64,000 nucleotides of DNA from Adiantum capillus-veneris (GCA_014529385.2 CM043960.1:79144832-79208831), one strand, 5' to 3'. Shown: positions 10,856-22,540, counted from the first letter of the stretch. The notes: a model not told the origin generated them from the sequence alone. Numbers and translations are program-made.

Positions 10856-10984
10856 GGTTGCAAGATGGGTGGTAGGTCAAATGCAAATGTTGAAACTTGA
10901 AATAGAGGAGCTTGGCAAGGTACGTTTTAAAGGGCTCAAGGCTCTGTGATAATGTGATAAAATATGCATCCTTGTCCTTTCACC
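10740..10984. other. Intron 1 / upstream spacer between the small gene and the Helitron relic
   Basis: Contains intron 1 (10838-10723) of the small minus-strand gene and its upstream sequence. The boundary with Helitron-derived sequence lies near 10985, where similarity to the 61.8 kb copy ends. No core promoter could be assigned with confidence. Confidence 0.4.
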
Positions 10985-12240
10985 CAATAATAGGGTTTGC
11001 AAAATGAACCTAGAGTATTGTTTTGTTTATTGTTTTTGTGAAATTCTTATACTCACCTTCTGTGCCATTAATCAATCCATCAATAATGTCCATTTTTCCT
11101 ACACATAGTTGGATAACCATGCTTGTTTTTAGGCTTAGAGTGGCATGCAACCCTCCACTTAATTTGGGATCTACTCAAATATTTATTGTTTTGTTGCATG
11201 AGGTGTTTCTTTTATCGGTGGTGATAAAAGTGTGTGGTTCTATTTCTATTTGGTTGAATAGTTGGAGGTTGTGGGTGTCCTTGTCTTTTTTGCAGTAAAA
11301 TAGATGAGAAACTTGATGGCTTTTTGGAATGGGTCTATAGTAGTTTTTGTTAAGGTATTCTAAATCATCATCACTATGTTGCCCAACTCAAACTCTACTA
11401 AGGATGTTTATGAATATTGGATTGATTTCTCGCACAGCTATTGCGAGTTCATATCACTTTGGAAATGTATGCCAATATGAAGGAGACACGATTTCTAATA
11501 GTGTATGTTTTTGTTGCAAAGATCCATGTATCCTTTACAGGGCTCGCTTGTCATTAATTTCCACATAGAATGACATCCAATCCACCAAATTGTTTTTCAT
11601 AAATCTGTTTGATTGCATGCAAGTGTGAGTTAGCCATGGAGAACACATTAGAGCAAAAAGACACATCATCAAAAACTAAAATTTTTAAATCTTTGTAGAG
11701 AAGGAAAAGTGAATCCAATTTCTTAGCGCTTAAACTTGTTTGTGAAGATGCAACTAGGGGAAAGTGAAGATCAAGGTGGATAAGATAAAAGTTTTACTTG
11801 TTGTTGCTTTTTCTGCGAGGAATAGATGTATTGCTTTGTTAGGATGAATTTATTTTTTGAGCATTACATTGTTGAGTAGGTGCCGTTGTTGGGGGTTAAG
11901 TTTCTCAATGCCCATCTAGTAGTGATCCTTTGTCATTGTGAGGGTGAATTTTTGTAGATGCATTTGCATTTTAGAGCATTGTGGCCTGTTTGAATCATTG
12001 AAAATATCTACTTGATGTGATTACTGTGTCATCATTTGTCGAATCAATTGTGGTTGGGGAGAGAATGTGTTGTTTTGTTAGTTTTTCTACTAGGGTGCTA
12101 TCTTTATTGAACTTGTTTTCATTTGATTTTATGGTTTTATGCTATCATATGTGTTCCTCCATGAAGAAGATTCTTTTAGATGTTGGTGTTGATTTGTGAT
12201 CCAAGGGAGGTATAGCAAGCATTGTTCTCTGTAGTAATCT
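10985..12240 (-). pseudogene. Helitron PIF1-family helicase remnant
   Basis: Minus-strand fragments keep the motif order of PIF1-type helicases. LFLAEKATTSKTF (about 11830-11790) is a mutated Walker A (family GGAGTGKT). KILVFDDVSF (about 11690) is motif II. FGGLDVILCGN (about 11590-11550) is the highly characteristic 'FGGL-VI-GD' block. A later block reads LHATLSLKTSMVIQL...DGLINGTEG (11160-11050), matching the 'LK-GM-VML-N-D---GL-NGT-G' block. Intervening sequence carries several stops and frame changes. The final motifs (the S-Q-G-T-L block) are absent here but present in copy 2. Confidence 0.75.
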
Positions 12241-13099
12241 TCTAGGCTCTCAAAAATATTATACTTTACAAATTGTATGATCTTACCCTTACGTCATAGT
12301 GTTTTGTATGTTTTTCCATCTTGTTTTATTGTTGCGCGTATTCAGCCAAACATAGATGGTGGAGTTTTTTTGGTCTTTCAAGATAATAATTTGAAAGAAT
12401 ATTTCTTTCTTGAATGACTCAAGCTTTTGCAAGGAGGATTTTCTTTTTAAACTTAATGCACGTTCTTCAAAAGAGTTAGTATTTATGTACGCGAAGTCAT
12501 GAGTTGCACTATGGAGTGGCAATTATAGTGCTATGTAAACTGCTTGTTGCAAACTAATTTGTTGTGTGCTTAAATAGTGTTGCCTACCTTGCATAGTCTC
12601 TGAAAAGTTGTTGCATCATTGGTCACACATATGTCAAACTGGGATTTAATTGCTTGGATTAGACTAGTATTGTCTATTTTTGTCATGTATGATGTGAATA
12701 GCTTTTTGCGCCATGTGCATTCAAGACAAATTGAATGTCAATGTTTGCATCCCATACTTTTGCAATTGTAGCATTAAAATTGTTTGTGTACATGTTCTTT
12801 ACATGTCATTTCAAGAAGAGTATTTCATTGGAGAGTGTGCCACATATTGCCAAAATGTATTCTGCAAAAGATATTTGTAAGCTTTGTAACCATTTATCCA
12901 AAGGGGTATCTTTATCTAAGCTAAGTATGTCACAGTTGTTATTAATCCGTTTGAAATTTGTTTTGTTGCTAGATTGATTTTCATGATCATTGGAAGTGGG
13001 TATCAAAATGATTGTGAAAGGAATGGGAAATCTGTGTCAATGTCGTTGTATTTCTTGAAGCTCTAATGGGAGTTTAGAGCTGTTTGTGCTTATGTGTTT

Positions 13100-14031
13100 A
13101 TCCACAAATATAGTGGTGTTGCTATCTATGTCATGGTTAAATAAAGAAGCCTCTTCAACCCATAGAAGTCCATGATCATGTTGATACCATGGCTTTTAAA
13201 CTCTGTGACAAAGAAGTAGTCGACAATTTTTTCACAGATAGTGCTATCATTGAGTAGTAGTCTTTTCATGGATATGCAGCAGTTAAGATAAAAGTGAGGC
13301 ATTGTTACTGGATCTGTGTAGATTAGACACAGTGTGGAAGGAGTTATCACTTTCATTGTGCTCTCGTTCCAGCGTGACTATTTGTTGCAATGCGTCAAGA
13401 ATCGATTTCCACCTTTTTTTTTGTTCAAGAGAATGTAATGAAGAAAGTTGGTGGACCTAATTGTTCAATCATGCCAAAAAAAACTATGTCTTAATTTTTC
13501 TTTATAGTTAGATGAAGTAAAAAGTTTTTCAAAATCTCTATAGCCAAGTCGTGATGATAGAAACTATTCAATGGTTGTGTCTCCCTAGTACACAATTTTT
13601 CTCCATCTAGTTTTACCTTGCGAAGCCTTATACAAATGGAGGGATTTTTTTTTTGGTCATGATTTTTACAAATTTGAAGAATAAGTTAACAATATTGAGA
13701 GAAAAATGTCTATCTTTGTGTATAAGCTCCCATTTAGCTATTGTTTGGTAGTTTTCTAACAAGTGATGATGATATTTTCTAGGCTCTCTAAAGAAGATTG
13801 TAGGAAAGTTAAGCTCTTCAAAAAACTCATCATAACAAATAAGCCAAGTGGGGTCTTTCTCTCTAATGGTGCAACATGTAGAATGTTGTCATTGTAATCA
13901 ACTACTTGTTCAACGGTAGTGATGTTGTGTAGCATAACATCTGTGTGAGTATTGTCTTCATCCTCAATCTCATCCATGTTTTTCTGCAAGGAATTGATGT
14001 TTTCAAGATTTGTTGTAAATGTGTAAGCCAT
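13100..14031 (-). pseudogene. Helitron Rep domain remnant
   Basis: The frame starts MAYTFTTNLENINSLQKNMD at 14031. It passes through YQTIAKWELIHKDRHF (about 13740-13700), a block I know from plant and animal Helitron proteins, then degrades. At 13356-13126 it reads IYTDPVTMPHFYL and later KIVDYFFVTEFKSHG. In active Rep the latter is followed by an H-x-H metal-binding motif of the rolling-circle nuclease. Here the corresponding residues read MIM, so the motif is lost. The tyrosine active site was not located. Rep normally nicks and rejoins single DNA strands during rolling-circle transposition. Confidence 0.7.
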
Positions 14032-14309
14032 TTATATTTATGTTCTCTTTTTTATATAGAGAGGTGTCAAGAAGAGCATGTGTGGCTTTTAATGTCAATA
14101 ACGGTCTCACAAGTTCAGATAAGTAGCAATGTGTAAACTCCAACACTGAAGCCTCATCTTGGATAAATTGAGGAACAACTCTTTATGCTTTTTCAATGTT
14201 TGCAAGAACGTTAACCACACTCAATACAAGCCATAATGGCCATCGTATGTTAGTTCACAAATATCTATGAACAGTAGATGAATAGAGACAAGTCGTGCTT
14301 CGATAGAGT
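14032..14309. other. Helitron 5' flank, single-copy part
   Basis: Sequence between the Rep start and the tandem array. It matches 58700-58945 in inverted orientation, so it belongs to the same element. No separate gene. Confidence 0.65.
14051..14061 (-). promoter_or_regulatory. Candidate TATA box upstream of Helitron relic 1 Rep frame
   Basis: The minus strand reads TCTATATAAAAAAG about 25 bases before the ATG at 14031. The same arrangement is kept in copy 2 (TATATAAAAAAG at about 58918-58930, ATG at 58946). Conservation supports a promoter element, but spacing to the ATG is short, so transcription would start close to or at the start codon. Confidence 0.35.
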
Positions 14310-14414
14310 AAATGCTACAATCAAAAGCGCGATGGGTCTAAATAACATACTGCATAGTATAAAACGATAGACTTTCATACCAAGACAACTACAACTAGCA
14401 CATAATCAAATGAT

Positions 14415-14418
14415 ACAC

Positions 14419-14452
<34 letters not shown>
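14415..14452. repeat. (CA)n microsatellite in array unit 1
   Basis: About 19 CA units at the hypervariable position of the repeat unit. Confidence 0.95.
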
Positions 14453-14455
<3 letters not shown>

Positions 14456-15201
14456 GCGAGCACATGTAGACGCACCTCCTAGAGAGGAGTGCTATGTTGG
14501 CACGACCAGAAATAAGAGAGGATAGGAGAAAAGAATAATGCCGACACTGGGTGCAATCTCCCCCCGTGCAAGAGTGACCATATTACCTCGTACACGTATT
14601 TGATTTATAGATTTCTTGAATGGTCAAAGTGAGTACAACCTTGTCGGCCGATCGTAAATGGCCAAAGCTCATAAAAGAGCACTTGAAAATTAAAATGTAT
14701 ATATAGATATCCATTTGTATAGGCCTAGATCGGTCAAGCCTTTTCCCCTTGTCAGCTACAATAAATAGTAAAATATCAATTCCATAGCATACCTCTCCTT
14801 TTGAAAGCAAATGTCCTCAGTTGCAAAGATAATAATCTGCAAATGATACTTGTCAAAAACAATGATACGTATTCTGTGTCAACATATCACATGATAAAAG
14901 AAAAATTTATTAAACCAAACAACATTGCTTATGCCTACCGTCATCCACATACTACATATTCTAGTGTTCCATACCACTAGAATAAGCAGTATATGTCACA
15001 CCCTGATGAATCAGGATATCAATGGTCACACTCATTATTCAATAATAAATTTTCATCAATCTCAAGTTCAATTCCATAAATACTACTACAATCGAAAGAG
15101 CGATGGCCCTGCGAAATAGCAAAATAACATATTGCATTGCATAAAACGATAGGTTTTCATACCTGGACGACTGCAACTAGCACATAATTGAATGATACGC
15201 G

Positions 15202-15204
<3 letters not shown>

Positions 15205-15242
<38 letters not shown>
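15205..15242. repeat. (GA)n microsatellite in array unit 2
   Basis: About 19 GA units at the same unit position that holds CA in unit 1. Confidence 0.95.
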
Positions 15243-15245
<3 letters not shown>

Positions 15246-15971
15246 CGAGCACATGCAGACGCACCTCCTACAGGGGAGTGCTACGTCGGCAGGGTAAGAA
15301 AGAAGAGAGGAGAGGAGAAAAGAAAAATGAAGACACTACGTGCAATCTTCACCCGTGCAAGACTGACCATTTTCCTCTTGATGTATTTGATTTATTGATT
15401 TCTTGAATGGTCAAAGTGAGTAGAAACTGGCTTTCTGATCATAAATGGCCAAAGCTCATAAAAGAGCACTTGAATAGTAAAATGTGCAAAGGCCTAGATC
15501 GGTCAAGCCATTTCCACCTGTTAGCTGCAATAAATAGTAAAATATCAATTCCATAACATACCTCTCCGTTGGAAAGCAATTGTCCTTAGTTGTTGCAAAG
15601 ATAAAAATCTGCAAATGATACTTGTCAAAAATAGTGATAAGTATTATGTGTCAATATATTACATAGTACAATGAAAATTTATTAAACCAAACAACATTGC
15701 TTCTGCCTACCATCATCCACATACTACCTATTCTAGTGTCCCACACCACTAGAATGAGCAGTATATGTCATACCCTGATGAATCAGGATATCATTGGTCA
15801 CACTCATTATTCAACAACCAATTCTCATCAATCTCAAGCTCCATTCCATAAATACTGCTACAATCAAAAGTGCGATGGCCCTACGAAATAGAAAAATAAC
15901 ATACTTCATAGCATAAGACAATAGATTTGCATACTTGGACAACTGCAACTAGCACATAATTGAACGATACG

Positions 15972-15973
<2 letters not shown>

Positions 15974-16022
<49 letters not shown>

Positions 16023-16028
16023 GGGGGG

Positions 16029-16089
<61 letters not shown>
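15974..16089. repeat. (CA)n plus (GA)n compound microsatellite in array unit 3
   Basis: CA repeats at 15974-16016, a short spacer with gggggg, then GA repeats at about 16032-16089. This accounts for the extra length of the unit. Confidence 0.95.
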
Positions 16090-16091
<2 letters not shown>

Positions 16092-17613
16092 GAGTAGCGA
16101 GCACATACAGACGCACCTCCTAGAGGAGAGTGCTATGTCGGCACGGCAACAAAAAAGAGAAGAGAGGAGAAAAGAATGACGCAGACACTGGGTGCAATCT
16201 CCCCCCGTGCAAGAGTAACCAATTCCCTCTTGCACGTATTTGATTTATAGATTTTTTGAATGGTTAAAGTGATTACAAAGTAGCCATTCGGTCATAAATG
16301 GCCAAAGATCATAAAAGAGAACTTGAATAATAAAAAGAACATATTATACATATCCATTTGCATAGGCCTAGATCGGTCAACCCTTTTCCAAGTGTCAGCT
16401 GCAATAAATAGTAAAATATCAATTCCATAATATACCTCTCTATTGGAAAGCAAATGTCCTCAGTTGCAAAGATAAGAATCTGCAAACGATACTTATCAAA
16501 AATAGTGATAAATATTTTGTGTCAAAATATCACATAGTAAAAGGAAAATTTATTAAACCAAACAACATAGCTTATGCCTACCGTCATCCACATACTACCT
16601 ATTCTAGTGTCCCATACCACTAGAATAAGCAGTATATGTCATACCCTGATGAATTAGGATAGCATTGGTCACACTCATTATTCAATAATCGATTCTCATC
16701 AATCTCAAGTTCAATTCCATAAATACTGCTACAATCAAAACCGCAATGGCCCTGCAAAATAGCAAAATAACATACTGCACGACATAAAACAATAAATTTG
16801 CATACCTGGACAACTACAACTAGCACATAATTGAACAATAAGGAAGCAGAGAGCGAGAGAGAGTAGCAAGCACATGCATATGCACCTCCTAGATGGGAGT
16901 GCTATGTCAGCACAGCGAGAAAGAAGACAGGACAGGAGAAAAGAATAACGGAGACACTACGTGCAATCTTCCCGATGCAAGAGTGACCATTTCCCTCTTG
17001 CACGTATTTGATTTATAGATTTTTTTGAATGCTCAAAGTGAGTACAATTTGGCAGGTTGGTCATAAATGGCCAAAGCTCATAAAAGAGCACTTGAATAAT
17101 AAAATGTACATAATATACATATCTGTTTGCATAGGCCTAGATCCATCAAGCCTTTTCCACCTATCACTTATAATAAATAGTAAAATATCAATTCCATAAC
17201 ATACCTCTCCGTTGGAAAGCAATTGTCCTTAGTTGCAAAGATAAGAATCTGCAAATGATACTTGTCAAAAATAGTGATAAGTATTATCTATCAAAATATC
17301 ACATAGTAAAAGGATATTTTAATAAACCAAACAACATTGCTTCTGCCTACCGTCATCCACATACTACCTATTTTAGTGTCCCATACCACTAGAATAAGCA
17401 CTATATGTCATACCCTGATGAACCAGGATATCATTGGTCACACTCATTATTCAATAATCAATTCTTATCAATCTCAAGCTCAATTCTATAAATAGTGCTA
17501 CAATCCAAGGCACGAGGGACCTGCAAAATAGTAAAATACCATACTTCACGGCATAAAAAGATAGATTTGCATACCTAGACAATTGCAAATAGCACATAAT
17601 CGTATGATATGCG

Positions 17614-17616
<3 letters not shown>

Positions 17617-17664
<48 letters not shown>
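17617..17664. repeat. (GA)n microsatellite in array unit 5
   Basis: About 24 GA units. The unit between (near 16845) has only a short GAGA stretch, so repeat length differs widely between units. Confidence 0.95.
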
Positions 17665-17665
<1 letters not shown>

Positions 17666-17947
17666 AAGACAGAGTAGCGAGCACGTGCAAACGCATCTCC
17701 TAGAGGGGAGTGCTACATTGGCACGACAAGAAAGAAGACAAAAGAGGAGAAAAGAATAACGCAGACACTGGGTGCAATCTTCCCCGGTGCAAGAGTGACC
17801 ATGTCCCTCTTGCACATATTTGATTTAAGGATTTGCTGAATGGTCAAAGTGAGTACAAATTAGCTAGCCGGTCATAAGGATGACTGCAACCTGCACATAA
17901 TCAGACGATACGCGAGCAGAGAGAGCGAGAGAGAGTAGCGAGCACGT

Positions 17948-18604
17948 TGATAGCCTCTAATTTTGACACCAAAAACGCGAAAAGAAGTGGAAATTCTCAT
18001 TAAAAGTCATTGTTCCCATCCATAATCGTGGGAAATTTATGCCTTGTGTACCCTTGTTGTTACATGATTTGCGCTCATATAATTTGTAAATGCTTGGCTT
18101 ATATAGCAGGTCCGCACTTGTGAATGCCCAAGCATTAAAATCACTCTTTAGTTTAAAAAAGTCAATCCATAAGCCTTGTATACACAATTGAAATCATAAG
18201 CCTAAGGTCGTAACTCTTTTAATTTTTGGAATCAAATAAAGAAAAGGGGAAGTTTGAGTAATCGTGTAATTTGGGAGGTTGACGGAAGTTGTAACCAACT
18301 TTTCCTTTGTTTTCCCTCTCACTGTTCATTTCAAACTCTCTTGGTTTGGACACTCTCTTGCTCTCTTTTGTCTGTGTGCTTTCTTGCAAGATCTATAGAG
18401 GAAGAGGGAGAGAGTGAGGATGATGATGGCTGTCATATCTCTTGTATTCTCTAGATTAGGCAAGTCTCTTTGTGTGTGCATGGCTATAGCCATTCTTGAG
18501 AGAAGAGAGAGAAGGTGTGTGATTGTGTGTATGTGCTTCTTAAGGGTTTGAGAGGGAGCATTCTTGCAGCTTTGATGGGTATGCGGCACCGCAAACAATA
18601 GACA
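17948..18604 (+). repeat. Probable 5' LTR of the non-autonomous element
   Basis: Starts TGATAGCC and ends tentatively at ...ACA (18604). Only the first ~95 bp can be compared with the truncated right copy, so the right boundary is uncertain. Confidence 0.45.
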
Positions 18605-20147
18605 TTGCTTGCTTTTAACCCGTTTATATGTGTTTCATGAGTGCTTGGAAGGAAACGTTCATTTGGTGCATCCGTCGAGAAGGGCTACCAATCGAAGTTC
18701 CAAGAATAGAAGTGCCACAATGTTTTGTTGCAAAAAATCTCATTGTTGGTGAATTGGGATATAGAGAATAAAGAGGATGGGTGATGAGCCTTGGAGCAAA
18801 AGAGGAGTGCAGGTCAACCTTGGAAGGAGCAAACTACAGAATAGGAGAAGTGGGAGAGGAGATTACTATAGAAGGTGTTGCACGTCATAAAATCAAGAGT
18901 TGGAGTGCAAAACATGTTGAAGCACGAGGCCTTTTACAGAACGAGATGAGAGTGAGGCAGCAATTACGTGGAGATTGTGTTTAGAGCCCAAGAGGGTAAC
19001 AGTAAGCAAGAAGGTGATAGGTGCAGATGAAGCAGGAAAGGAGTCGAGAGAAGAGAAAGTGATTAGGAATTCTTGAATGCCAATACAAGTGCAACAAGTG
19101 GGTCAATTCAGTCCGCACTTATGCAAAGAGGTTATTCCAGGTTAATGAAGAGCATAGCAAAGCAAGGATTCAGAGCAGTTGAAGCTTTTGCAATGAGCAA
19201 ACTACAGAGATATACATAAGAAGTAAATCTTGAGCGAGAGAAGCGGCCTGAGGTGGCATCACTCAATGTACGTAGAGGATTTGCACATACATAAACAAGA
19301 AGGATCGTGATGTAGGAAAAGATGTAGGGCTGCCGCATGTAGCTCCCATTCACGAGGTCAAGCAAGGGTGCAGAGAACGGAACAGGGAAACCCCATTCCC
19401 AACTTGACAGATGTTGTAGATTAAACTTATGAAGACCTTTTTCTATCTTCCTATACCCAACACAGGACATCGCACAAAAAAAGAAAGCCAAAAGAGCTAG
19501 TAGGGGATTGCCCTGTGATTTTAAGGTTCACAAAGGTAAAGACAAGTCCGAGGTTGCGAGCAAAAAAAAACTCAAAATGGACGGTTTTTGCAATGCACAC
19601 GTTTCATGTTTTGGCATCTTCCTATTTTCATTATGTGTGAGTTCTAAGCAGGCATTCCCACCATAAGCACAATACACACATGTTTGCCAAGGCAAAAGAG
19701 GTGCAGATTTTTAGCACAGCAAGGGCCATATCTCCGGGTGGTTGGGCGTTATTAGAAATGTTGTGTGAGGGAATTCCTCAATTTTTATATTTTATTGGGG
19801 ATTATTTCTGGTGTTCGAAGTTGGGAGGCATGATTATTTCTTGCATGACGTTTGTGGGTTTTTGGTCGATGAAACTTGATCATGATTTTCTCCTTATCTT
19901 ATGTTAAGAGAGATGAAGTTTGTGTAGAAGTAGGAGCAGAAGAAGGAGTTTGAAGTGTGGTTGTTGCTAGTATTTGAGGAATGTTTTGGAGAAGTGTGAT
20001 GGAGTTTTGGGGGTTTTTTTGTTTGTTTTTAAGAAGTTTGGAGAAGAGGTTCGTGAGAAGTGAATCAAGCAATTCAATAAGTATACTAAACATTAAGATT
20101 CTTCATCATGTTTTTTTCGCGGGAGCTCACAAGCTGTGTGGGAGAAA

Positions 20148-20245
20148 TGATAGCCTCTAATTTCGACATCAAAAAGGCTAAAAGAAGTGGAAATTCTCAT
20201 TAAAAGTCATTGTTTCCATCCATGTTTGTGGGAAATTTATTCCTT
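20148..20245 (+). repeat. Truncated 3' LTR of the non-autonomous element
   Basis: Repeats the first ~95 bp of the left LTR, then stops abruptly at a junction with unrelated dispersed-repeat sequence. Confidence 0.6.
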
Positions 20246-20290
20246 GCCAAAAGTGTGCACATGCATGTTATAAACTAGTAAGTATACACT

Positions 20291-20363
20291 CGTTGTTGTG
20301 TGCCTTGAGTTTCCTTTGTCTTCTCCAAGCTGTGTGCGTTTCCCTACAACCCTAATTCCAACA
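20291..20363. repeat. LTR-end fragment related to copia element A
   Basis: These 73 bp, ending ctaattccaaca, closely match the end of the copia A LTR next to its primer-binding site (reverse complement of 57759-57832). The orientation is opposite to what the adjacent minus-strand copia coding region would need, so it may belong to another insertion. Confidence 0.6.
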
Positions 20364-22090
20364 TTGTTTGTTTGGTGATAGTAGTCATAGACTTGGAAAT
20401 AAAGTCAGCCCAACTGTTTTCAAATGTTACATACACCAGCTTGATAAAACCATTTTGGAGTAAGTCTTTCAAAAGATGAAAGCTTATTCCAATGTGTTTG
20501 AGCTTGGAGGAGAATGAAGGTGATTCTGTAAGTGCAATAGTAGATTGGTTGTCATAGAAAAGTGTGATTGGATCAACAGAGACAATGAAGGGAAGCTTCA
20601 AGTCTCTGATTAATTCAAAGATCCAAAGAGACTCGCAAGAGGCAAGATCAGAAGCAACATATTCCACTTCAGCAGAAGAGCTTGCAATAGAAGATCGGTG
20701 TTTGGATTGCTAGGAGATAGGACCACCAAACTAAACACATAGTCCTATGTAGAAAAACATATCTTGAAACAGAGATAGGACTAGAGGGGTTGTAATAGTA
20801 AGTGATGGCAAAGTGTTGGGTGGTATACAAGTAGCAAAGGCTGTGCTTGGTAGCTTGCTTGTGCACTTTGCACGGCTTTGACATAGAGCAAGGTAGGGTG
20901 TGGCGAGTGTACAAAGATCAAAGTGGGTGCAAGAGATAAGGTAGTGTAATTGTCCGTTGAATTTTGGGAAATGAAAGGATGGGCAGTAGAGTGCACCAAT
21001 GCAAGTGTAATCATAAAACTTGGAAGCAAGGTTGTGTTGACCAAGCAAAGGAGTAGATTGAGGGACTGAAGCAGACATACCATAGAAGAGGAGGAGTTTT
21101 TCAATGTATTTTGTTTGGGATGATTGAATAAATTTACCTGCTATATCTCGTATGACTTCTCATACCGAGAAAATAAATCATAATTCCTTTATCGATCACC
21201 AAGAATTCATGAGAGATGCAATCAATTGCTTGCAAAAGCATGTATTATGATGTTCCTAGAAAAGGGATGTCATCCACAAAGAGGCCTAAGATAGCCATGC
21301 CTTTAGAGTTCTAGCATATGTAGATATTGTAGTCTCCCATAAGATGCTCCTAGCTACACTTGAACAAGTAGTGGTGCATGTAGGTGTAGCACTCTTATGC
21401 ATACTATTTTGAGCCATAAATGGGCTTATGCAATCTAAATACATAATGAGTGTGGTGAAGGTCTTCAAAATGAGGAGACTAAAGAGTATAGATGAGCTCT
21501 TGGAGAAAGCCATGTAAGAAGGCGGTTCTTATATCAAGATGATGTAAAAGAAGATTAAACTTGGCAGCAAGTGCAATGAGAAGCCTAAATGTGGTCATGC
21601 CCAGTACTGACAAATAGGTGTTGAAGTAATCCACACCATGTTGTTGAGTGAAGCGGTGAGTGACAAGGCGTGCCTTGTAGTGACCAACTGAGCCATTGGG
21701 GTAGTATTTCTTTTTCAATAGCCAGTTGCAAGAGACAATGTAATGATTCTTAAGAGGTGGCACACGTTCCCTATTGTTAGCTTCTTCAAGGGCTTGGAGC
21801 TCATTCATTATGGAAGCATGCCGTTCCTTTCTCTTGCTAGAAGTGAGGGAATCGACAAGAACAAAGAGGGGAAGGTCATCTTCAACAGGCTCTTGTGGAT
21901 TCTCAAGAAACATTTCATTACTGAGGTTAGCAGACAAACTGATGGCTTCATAGATTCTGCAAAGAGAGCAAGTGCGGCCATGCGAGCTAAAGGCGGCTTA
22001 GTCCAAGTGTATAACTACAATGGTGAGTTAGAGTTGTGGGGATCAACTTTGCCAACATCAATGGTAATGCGTGGTGGTGTTTCGTGGGAG
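20364..22090 (-). pseudogene. Ty1/copia pol fragment C (RT start to RNase H), broken
   Basis: On the minus strand, 21937-21479 carries the first RT part: RHASIMNELQALEE, then VSCNWLLKKKYYPNG (the W-V-K-K-P-G block), HYKARLV and HHLDIRTAFLHGFL (the D-V-TAFL-G block). The middle is shifted and degraded, with no recognisable YVDD. RNase H reappears at 20667-20344 (MEYVASDLASCESLW, then FYDNQSTIALTESP). Integrase, gag and paired LTRs are missing. It is truncated on its 5' side by the LTR of element E at 22091. Confidence 0.8.
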
Positions 22091-22519
22091 TGTTACGACA
22101 TAAGTTGCACATTGCAGTCCCGCGGTCTTGCGGATGTCTGGACACTGTGGACTAGGAGTCATACGACTTTGAGACAATTCTTCATGGGATATCATGGGAC
22201 ACGACGGGGTTTTGAATTGTTCTCGATCTGCGCTAGAGCAGCGGTTATATATGGGGGGGCATACCAGTCTTTGGGGATATCTCTAATTTCATGTCATCGA
22301 TGTATTTCTCTCTTGTACTTTGTGTTCGGTTTCATATCAATGTATCTCTCTCTTGTACTCTGTGTTCGGTTTCATATCAGTGAAGAAGACGGTGTTCTGT
22401 TTCTGCGACTTGTCTTCTATTCTGCCTGCATGTGTTTTAACGTTCTTATAATGTAAGGTAGTGTGAGGGTATTCATTCACGTAATGCTTATTGCTCCTCT
22501 GCGGGCAATAGACATTACA
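22091..22519 (+). repeat. 5' LTR of element E
   Basis: Begins TGTTACGACATAAG and ends GACATTACA. At 429 bp it is 40 bp longer than the other LTR because a segment around ttgtactttgtgttcggttt is tandemly duplicated near 22310-22380. Confidence 0.85.
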
Positions 22520-22521
22520 TC

Positions 22522-22540
22522 TGGCGACCACGATGCGCGA
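22522..22540 (+). promoter_or_regulatory. Candidate primer-binding site of element E
   Basis: TGGCGACCACGATGCG begins two bases after the LTR end. It starts with TGG, complementary to a tRNA CCA end. The tRNA species was not assigned. Confidence 0.5.

Larger units (their letters stand above)
10985..14031 (-). mobile_element. Helitron relic 1 (Rep and helicase remnants)
   Basis: Read on the minus strand from 14031, this is a decayed Rep-helicase coding region. The same sequence recurs inverted at 58.9-62.2 kb. Copy 1 keeps the Rep region and most of the helicase but lacks the helicase C-terminal motifs still seen in copy 2. Many stops and frameshifts exist throughout. Typical Helitron termini (5' TC, 3' hairpin plus CTRR) were not identified. 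The call rests on protein motifs, not ends. Confidence 0.75.
14310..17947. repeat. Tandem array of a ~770-bp unit from the Helitron upstream flank (about 4.5 copies)
   Basis: A landmark taaaccaaacaacattgc recurs at 14911, 15683, 16554 and 17323, giving spacings of 772, 871 and 769 bp. The longer one is explained by expanded microsatellites. Each unit carries, in order, the landmark, a block ending near gcacataat, a CA and/or GA microsatellite, gtagcgagcacat, a CT-rich-complement block and aataaatagtaaaatatcaa. The first unit is partial on the left. The last has an internal deletion near 17880 and ends at 17947 against an LTR. One inverted unit lies at 57989-58700. Confidence 0.88.
17948..20245 (+). 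mobile_element. Non-autonomous LTR-type element, copy 2
   Basis: Direct repeats begin at 17948 and 20148 with TGATAGCCTCTAATTT and stay similar for about 95 bp. The second is cut at about 20245. The left one probably extends to a CA near 18604. A purine-rich stretch (gtgtgggagaaa) precedes the right repeat, as a polypurine tract should. The interior has no pol-like frame and contains the region shared with 1-985. This fits a LARD/TRIM-like element mobilised by enzymes made elsewhere. Orientation is inferred from the polypurine tract. Confidence 0.55.

Noticed and set aside
11023-11298. Conserved plus-strand frame also present (inverted) at 61499-61774
   Set aside because: Conservation is explained by helicase coding on the opposite strand. 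The frame is an antisense shadow.
15906-16235. Frames encoding long Leu/Ser and Cys/Val runs (also at 17451-17815, 50777-51128, 58304-58656 and 63197-63538)
   Set aside because: These are translations of GA/CT and TG/CA microsatellites, not genes.
14310-17947. Possible CRISPR-like array
   Set aside because: Repeats are ~770 bp and contiguous, without short direct repeats separated by unique spacers. The sequence is eukaryotic.
20291-20363. Assignment of this LTR fragment as the 3' LTR of copia fragment C
   Set aside because: Its orientation relative to the copia A LTR is opposite to that expected, and no polypurine tract precedes it.
21743-22456. 237-codon plus-strand open frame
   Set aside because: It runs antisense through copia fragment C and then into the E LTR. 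No protein motif; it is a chance frame across a junction.
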